Positions 59,281 through 64,000 of a stretch of DNA of 64,000 nucleotides are shown here, piece by piece. The translations under genes and the position numbers were made by a program. The notes beneath the pieces were generated by a model. That model saw nothing but the letters and a program-made list of their open reading frames with translations, was not told where the DNA came from and searched no databases. This DNA comes from Thiothrix fructosivorans. Its GTDB lineage: Bacteria > Pseudomonadota > Gammaproteobacteria > Thiotrichales > Thiotrichaceae. The stretch lies in the NCBI RefSeq assembly GCF_017349355.1, contig NZ_JAFMPM010000008.1:310001-374000 (forward strand), written 5' to 3'. Within the stretch, counting starts at the first letter, position 1. Every line of letters starts with the position of its first letter.

Positions 59281-60351
59281 ATGAATAATGCAAGTTTCAA
59301 TAAAAGTGATTTACTGGATACCCTGACCTGCTCCATTGTGGTGCTGGACACTGGTTTGCGGGTGGTTTACATGAATCCATCCGCAGAAATGTTGTTCGGG
59401 CAAAGCCAGCAACGGGCTGCGGGTGCACCTGTTGCACTACTTTTGCGCAGTCATGAAGTTCTGGAACATCTAGCGTTGGCGTTGAGTTTGAGCGACCCGC
59501 AATCCATCCGCGAATGTGTCATTGAAGTTGCACATGCTGAACAAATTACCATTGATTGCGTGATTACACCGATTTCATTACGCGATTGGGAAAACCATTT
59601 ATTACTGGAAGTGCATCGAATTGACCGTAAATTGCGCATCGTGCGGGAAGAGCAAGTCATTTATCAGCAACAAGCGGTACATGAATTGGTACGTGGTATT
59701 GCGCACGAAATTAAAAATCCCTTGGGTGGCTTGCGCGGTGCAGCACAATTATTGGAAAGTGAGCTGGAAAATCCTGAGCTGAAAGAATACACCCAGATCA
59801 TTATTTCTGAAGCGGATCGCCTCAAATATTTGGTGGATGGAATGCTCGGCCCTAGCCGCTTGCCGCATACTGAAAGCGTCAATATTCACGAAGTGTTGGA
59901 ACATGTGCGGCATTTAGTCAGTGCCGAAATGCCTGCCAGCATTCAATTTATCCGTGATTACGATCCTAGCCTGCCAGAGTTCCAAGGCGATCGGAATCAA
60001 TTGGTGCAGGTGGTGCTGAATATCGTGAATAACGCTACGCGTGCCTTGGGTGGTGCTGGTGTTATTGAATTGCGCACGCGCATTTTGCGGCAATTTACCA
60101 TTCAACAAGTGCGTTATCGCCATGTATTGAAGGTTGATATTTGTGATGACGGCCCAGGTGTGCCGGGGCATTTGCAGGATAAATTGTTCCTGCCAATGGT
60201 CAGTGGGCATCCCGAAGGCAGCGGGCTAGGGCTGGCGATTGCACAGACCTTGATGCGTCGTCATCACGGTTTGATTCATTGTGAGTCCGTTCCGGGGCAC
60301 ACCTGTTTTTCTATTTTGATTCCGCTGGAGGAAGACCATGCCGCACACTGA
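59281..60351 (+). CDS. ntrB: Nitrogen regulation sensor kinase/phosphatase NtrB
   Basis: An N-terminal PAS domain (LLDTLTCSIVVLDTGLRVVY) precedes the H box (VRGIAHEIKNPLGGLRGAAQ) and the ATPase domain with QVVLNIVNNATRAL, 'ICDDGPGVPG' and 'GSGLGLAIAQTL'. No membrane segment is present, as expected for NtrB. It phosphorylates NtrC in response to PII. The ATG at 59281 has no visible ribosome site and lies on the predicted transcript start, so translation may be leaderless. It overlaps ntrC by 14 bases. Confidence 0.94.
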   Translation: MNNASFNKSDLLDTLTCSIVVLDTGLRVVYMNPSAEMLFGQSQQRAAGAPVALLLRSHEVLEHLALALSLSDPQSIRECVIEVAHAEQITIDCVITPISLRDWENHLLLEVHRIDRKLRIVREEQVIYQQQAVHELVRGIAHEIKNPLGGLRGAAQLLESELENPELKEYTQIIISEADRLKYLVDGMLGPSRLPHTESVNIHEVLEHVRHLVSAEMPASIQFIRDYDPSLPEFQGDRNQLVQVVLNIVNNATRALGGAGVIELRTRILRQFTIQQVRYRHVLKVDICDDGPGVPGHLQDKLFLPMVSGHPEGSGLGLAIAQTLMRRHHGLIHCESVPGHTCFSILIPLEEDHAAH

Positions 60352-61756
60352 ACAGGTTTGGGTTGCTGATGATGACCGCTCGATCCGCTGGGTTTTGGAG
60401 CGCACCTTGCAAAAAGCAGGCATCGCTACCCGCAGTTTTGAGACAGCGGATCAGGTTATTATTGCCTTACGCAACGAACAACCGGACGCGCTAATCACCG
60501 ATATTCGGATGCCCGGTACGGATGGGCTGATTTTGTTGGAACGGATGCAGCGCGAACACCCGATGATTCCCGTGATCATTATGACCGCGCATTCCGATCT
60601 TGAAAGCGCGGTCTCGGCGTATCAAGGCGGGGCATTTGAATATTTGCCCAAGCCGTTCGACGTGAATGATGCGCTAGAATTGGTGCGGCGTGCTTGCAAA
60701 ATGCGCCGTGAGCGTGAAGGCGAAAAGGCGGCTGACCCCGTGCTGGAATTGCTGGGTGGGCGCGACATTATTGGTCATGCGCCCGCGATGCAGGAAGTGT
60801 TTCGAGCCATTGGGCGTTTGTCCAAATCCAGCATTACCGCATTGATTACGGGCGAATCCGGTACGGGTAAGGAATTGGTTGCCAAAGCCTTGCACACGCA
60901 CAGCCCACGTTCCACCAAACCGTTTATTGCACTGAATACCGCCGCGATTCCACGCGAACTGTTAGAGTCCGAATTGTTCGGGCACGAAAAAGGTGCATTC
61001 ACGGGTGCGTATGCACAACGCAAGGGACGTTTTGAGCAAGCCGACGGTGGCGCACTGTTTTTGGACGAGATCGGCGATATGCCCGCCGAATTGCAAACCC
61101 GTTTGCTGCGCGTGTTGGCAGAAGGCACGTTTTACCGCGTCGGTGGGCACACCCCTGTGAAAGTCGATGTGCGCATTATTGCAGCCACGCACCAGCATTT
61201 GGAAGAATTGGTGCATAAGGGGCAATTCCGCGAAGACTTGTTCCACCGTTTGAACGTGATCCGTATTCACAACCCACCCCTGCGCGAACGTCGTGAAGAC
61301 ATTCCCTTGCTGCTGAATCATTTCTTGCACCGTGCGGCAGAAGAGTTGCAGGTCGAAATGAAAGCGCTCTCAGGGCGCGTGACGGAACATCTGCAAACCT
61401 TGCCGTGGCCGGGGAATGTGCGCCAATTGGAAAATACTTGCCGTTGGTTGACGGTGATGGCATCCGGTCGCGAAATCGTTATGGATGATTTGCCTGCGGA
61501 GTTGCTGGAGGTTGACCCCGGCAAGACGGAAGTGCCGGATAATTGGGAAAAAGCGCTGGCACAATTCGCCGATTACAGGCTCAACAAGGGTTCGGTGAAT
61601 TTGCTAACCGAACTTAACCCGATTTTCGAGCGCATTTTGCTGCAAGCGGCGTTAAAGAAAACCGGCGGGCGTAAGATCGAAGCGGCGGATTTGCTGGGGT
61701 GGGGGCGCAATACCCTCACGCGCAAACTCAAGGAGTTGGAGGTTGAAGACGTTTAA
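60338..61756 (+). CDS. ntrC: Nitrogen regulation response regulator NtrC
   Basis: The receiver domain has the phospho-acceptor Asp in ALITDIRMPGTDGLI. The AAA+ domain has Walker A ITGESGTGKELVAKALH, the sigma-54 contact 'EKGAFTGAYAQRKGRF' and Walker B 'GALFLDEIGDMPAEL'. The C terminus has a Fis-type helix-turn-helix (KIEAADLLGWGRNTLTRKLK). GGAGG lies 6 bases upstream of the ATG, inside ntrB. Its own operon has a matching enhancer, so autoregulation is likely. Confidence 0.95.
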   Translation: MPHTEQVWVADDDRSIRWVLERTLQKAGIATRSFETADQVIIALRNEQPDALITDIRMPGTDGLILLERMQREHPMIPVIIMTAHSDLESAVSAYQGGAFEYLPKPFDVNDALELVRRACKMRREREGEKAADPVLELLGGRDIIGHAPAMQEVFRAIGRLSKSSITALITGESGTGKELVAKALHTHSPRSTKPFIALNTAAIPRELLESELFGHEKGAFTGAYAQRKGRFEQADGGALFLDEIGDMPAELQTRLLRVLAEGTFYRVGGHTPVKVDVRIIAATHQHLEELVHKGQFREDLFHRLNVIRIHNPPLRERREDIPLLLNHFLHRAAEELQVEMKALSGRVTEHLQTLPWPGNVRQLENTCRWLTVMASGREIVMDDLPAELLEVDPGKTEVPDNWEKALAQFADYRLNKGSVNLLTELNPIFERILLQAALKKTGGRKIEAADLLGWGRNTLTRKLKELEVEDV

Positions 61757-63404
61757 GCATTGCCTGATTCTTGGGTAACGCGTCTTCAAAACCACAGAAT
61801 GCCCCCGAACAAGCTTGTAAATGTACCAGCTTGTCGGTGAGGTAACGGCTTTCAAAGCCCGCATAGCGCAGGGTAAGCGCATCCAACATCGCCACGTCAA
61901 TGGTTTCATATTCCATCCCATCCAGCAGCTTGTGGGTGACGTAGCCTTGCGCCGAATCCCACACATTGAAATAGGTGCGGAAGCGGTCTTGCTTGTAAAA
62001 ATCCGCTTCTTTGAAATGTGCCGCCACATCGCCGGGGATGTGATCGCCAAAGGTCACAACAATGGTGCGTTCCGGGAGCTTTTTGAGTTGCTTGAGCAGG
62101 CTTTCGTAGGCTTTGACCGATAATTTCAGGCGTTCGTTGTAATCCAACATAATCGAACATTGTTTGTCGGAAAGCACCGGTGCGCAGCGTTGTGCATCCG
62201 GTTTCATACCTTTTTCATGGGGTGAATGCTGGCGCATGGTCGCGACGAAAGTAAACAACGGCTGGTCGTTGAGTTTGACTTGCTTGACGGCTTCATCGAA
62301 AAAGATTTCATCGGGCAGTTTGTTCCAGCGGCGATTGTCGCATTCCGGCAAGGCTTTGCAGTCGATGAAGTCTTGAATCCCCAATTGTTCGTGAAACCGT
62401 TTGCCGCCGTAAAACCGCCCTGCAATCGGGTAAATAGTTTTGGTTTTGTAGCCTTGTTGCGCTAGTTGGTGCGCAATGCGTCCATCCAGCCGTCCGGGGG
62501 CGAACAGGTTAATGGATTTCCAGCCATTGCCATACAACGGCGGGGCTACCCCGTGTAGGAACGCGATTTCCTGTACCCACGTCGAGCCGCCAGCGGTGTA
62601 GACCTTGAGCGGGTACGCATCCTTGAAGAATTCACCTTGTGGCTTGAAACCGAGCACTTGTTCGGGGCGGAAAGTCGATTCTTCCAAAATCACGATGATA
62701 TTGGGTTTTTTCTCTGGTGCGGTAGTGAAGGCTTCGGCTTGCTGATCCGCTTTGAAACAGCAATAGCTGGTGTCGTGCGGTTGGGTCGGTTCGGTCAGTT
62801 GGGTGCGCCAGATGCTTTGTACAAAAATCGGCAAGGTTTGTTTGTATTGTGTTGTCCATTGCAGATCGATGTAAAACGGCGGCAAATTCAGGGCAATTAA
62901 CAACGCGGCACTGCTGGCAAAGCCGACGGCAAATGTTTTACGTTCCCAGCGCACCGTGGGCTGCTCTAGTGCGAAGCTTGCGATTAACAATACGGCATAG
63001 CCAAGGATAAGCAGGGTGGGGAGCAAGCCCATTTCAAAGAGCGTTTCGGCACTTAAAGCGGCAACGATCAAATCCGGCGCGACCAATTGCGAGCCAAGGA
63101 ATTGGTATTTAATCGCTGCGCCAACCCACAAGCCGCCAATGACGACGGAAGCAACCCCAGCGGCTGACCACAGGCGGCGTGATAGCCACAGCGCCCCACT
63201 GAACAATATGACCCACGTGCTGAGGATGTATAAACGGTTATACGCAAAACCCCATGCGCCGTCGCTACCTTGGTCGGCAAACAGTACATACGCCATGCCC
63301 AGCGTCGCGGGTACAGCAATGATTGCAGGAATAAGGTTGTGCCTGAATGCCAAGGTGGTAATTCCAATCCATGAAACGGTGATACAGAATAACCAGTTTG
63401 TCAT
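61728..63404 (-). CDS. Sulfatase-like membrane hydrolase/transferase (LTA-synthase or phosphoethanolamine-transferase type)
   Basis: The N-terminal 180 residues form about five membrane segments. The C-terminal periplasmic domain shows KKPNIIVILEESTFRPEQVL, a nucleophile region 'AGGSTWVQEIAFLHGV' with Thr, 'ATMRQHSPHEKG' and the metal ligands TFGDHIPGD. This is the alkaline-phosphatase-like sulfatase fold used in glycolipid transfer reactions. It has several Cys (YCCFKAD, 'CKALPECD') suited to periplasmic disulphides. The substrate is unknown. Its 3' end overlaps ntrC by 29 bases on the opposite strand. Confidence 0.82.
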   Translation of the reverse strand: MTNWLFCITVSWIGITTLAFRHNLIPAIIAVPATLGMAYVLFADQGSDGAWGFAYNRLYILSTWVILFSGALWLSRRLWSAAGVASVVIGGLWVGAAIKYQFLGSQLVAPDLIVAALSAETLFEMGLLPTLLILGYAVLLIASFALEQPTVRWERKTFAVGFASSAALLIALNLPPFYIDLQWTTQYKQTLPIFVQSIWRTQLTEPTQPHDTSYCCFKADQQAEAFTTAPEKKPNIIVILEESTFRPEQVLGFKPQGEFFKDAYPLKVYTAGGSTWVQEIAFLHGVAPPLYGNGWKSINLFAPGRLDGRIAHQLAQQGYKTKTIYPIAGRFYGGKRFHEQLGIQDFIDCKALPECDNRRWNKLPDEIFFDEAVKQVKLNDQPLFTFVATMRQHSPHEKGMKPDAQRCAPVLSDKQCSIMLDYNERLKLSVKAYESLLKQLKKLPERTIVVTFGDHIPGDVAAHFKEADFYKQDRFRTYFNVWDSAQGYVTHKLLDGMEYETIDVAMLDALTLRYAGFESRYLTDKLVHLQACSGAFCGFEDALPKNQAMLKRLQPPTP

Positions 63405-63436
63405 TAATTTGTAACATTAGTTGCATTCCACCTGTC

Positions 63437-64000
63437 TTATTTTTGCAACGCCTCTGCTACGGCTTGGCGAAGCGGGCGGCGTTGCCCAACAGGTTGTGAA
63501 TCGCGCTGATCTAAGCCTAGTTCCCACACAATCACCCCGCCTAAGCCTTGATAGCGTGCAAAGTCTATTTTGGCAGCAATGGCGCGGGCATCGTTGAAGT
63601 TACAAAACATGTCTTGCGCGGGGTCGGCAGCATCGACACTGAACCATGCCATTTGCGCCAACTCATCCCATTGATAGTGATCGGGAATCAGGTGTTGCTG
63701 GTGCATATCGGCAAAGCTGCGTTTGAAATACTGGGGCGGTTTAATCCATGATTGGCGTGGCAGGGTGACACCTTGTCCGTTGCTGGTTTCACCGCCTTGC
63801 CAGCATGACACGTCAAAGCTGATGCCTATGCCTAATTTACGGCGTGGCACGCCCGCTTGCAGGAATTCATCGACCCAGTTGGCAATGGAGGGAACTTCGT
63901 GGCTAAAACCGGGAAAGCGCAACCCGCCATTGTGCAAGGCACTGTCAAACCACGGAATCCAACCGTCATAGGGTTGTGCCATGTCGTAACTCATGAGGTT
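63437..64000 (-). CDS. GH18-family glycoside hydrolase, C-terminal part (partial)
   Basis: The frame is open to the window edge, so the N terminus lies outside. The visible part begins NLMSYDMAQPYDGWIPWFDS, the MSYD segment of GH18 barrels, has 'GVPRRKLGIGISFDVSCW' and ends with 'YQGLGGVIVWELGLDQRD', the final strand with the conserved Trp. The catalytic DxxDxDxE motif would lie upstream. The family includes chitinases and other endo-beta-GlcNAc-ases. It is not possible to say which substrate is cut. Confidence 0.82.
   Translation of the reverse strand, partial: NLMSYDMAQPYDGWIPWFDSALHNGGLRFPGFSHEVPSIANWVDEFLQAGVPRRKLGIGISFDVSCWQGGETSNGQGVTLPRQSWIKPPQYFKRSFADMHQQHLIPDHYQWDELAQMAWFSVDAADPAQDMFCNFNDARAIAAKIDFARYQGLGGVIVWELGLDQRDSQPVGQRRPLRQAVAEALQK

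Overview
The window looks like chromosome from a gammaproteobacterium of roughly 45-50% G+C. The signs are an ftsY-ftsE-ftsX block next to rsmD, an NtrB/NtrC pair, mutY-yggX, an acetate symporter with its DUF485 partner, and many short palindromic repeats. The style (Rpn-type nucleases, polysaccharide genes, Ig-like surface proteins) fits a filamentous sulfur bacterium such as Thiothrix, but that is an inference from memory of similar genomes, not a search result.

Layout. (1) 1-915: the end of an Ig-like surface protein and a small secreted Ig-like protein. (2) 915-7495, minus strand: an export operon for a Wzy-type polysaccharide (CpsB-type phosphatase, Wza-like lipoprotein, Wzc-like tyrosine kinase, a TPR/carbohydrate-binding-like protein, an O-antigen ligase/polymerase). 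(3) 7704-32641, minus strand: sugar-nucleotide and glycan assembly genes. These are a complete-looking PglF/E/D/C set for diacetylbacillosamine, a CapE/F/G set for L-FucNAc whose capE is split by an IS66-type element, a dTDP-Qui4NAc set (rfbA, rfbB, VioA-like, acetyltransferase), a UDP-GalNAcA set (WbpP, TviB/WbpO), glycosyltransferases, an EpsG-type polymerase and a Wzx flippase. The stretch 21.8-26.7 kb is markedly A+T rich. Two Rpn-type nucleases, IS3, Uma2 and BrnA relics and a MITE-like element interrupt this region. (4) 33157-35817: a secreted Ig-like plus leucine-rich-repeat protein. (5) 35881-39768: a peptide-type ABC importer with a fused double ATPase. (6) 39.7-64 kb: mainly housekeeping genes (ftsXEY, M16 proteases, rsmD, NlpC/P60, ABC-F, exonuclease, yggX, mutY, tRNA-Gly, antiporter, actP, ntrBC, sulfatase, GH18), with a small accessory island at 47.0-49.0 kb (TIR-DUF1566 protein, PIN toxin-antitoxin).

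The most striking signal is regulatory. Six copies of a CRP-type palindrome (TGTGA-N6-TCACA, at most one mismatch) lie upstream of the small Ig-like gene, the export operon, capD/pglF, pglC, the tviB operon and the LRR protein. In all six a TAnnnT -10 hexamer begins at exactly the same distance (29.5 bp) from the palindrome centre, the geometry of class II CRP activation at -41.5. The capD and tviB leaders also carry the RfaH recruitment element ops (GGCGGTAGCGTG/A) in the transcribed orientation. Together these suggest one cAMP- or c-di-GMP-linked surface-polysaccharide regulon with RfaH-assisted elongation through long operons. Separately, ntrBC is preceded by a perfect NtrC box and a perfect sigma-54 promoter whose predicted start falls on the first codon.
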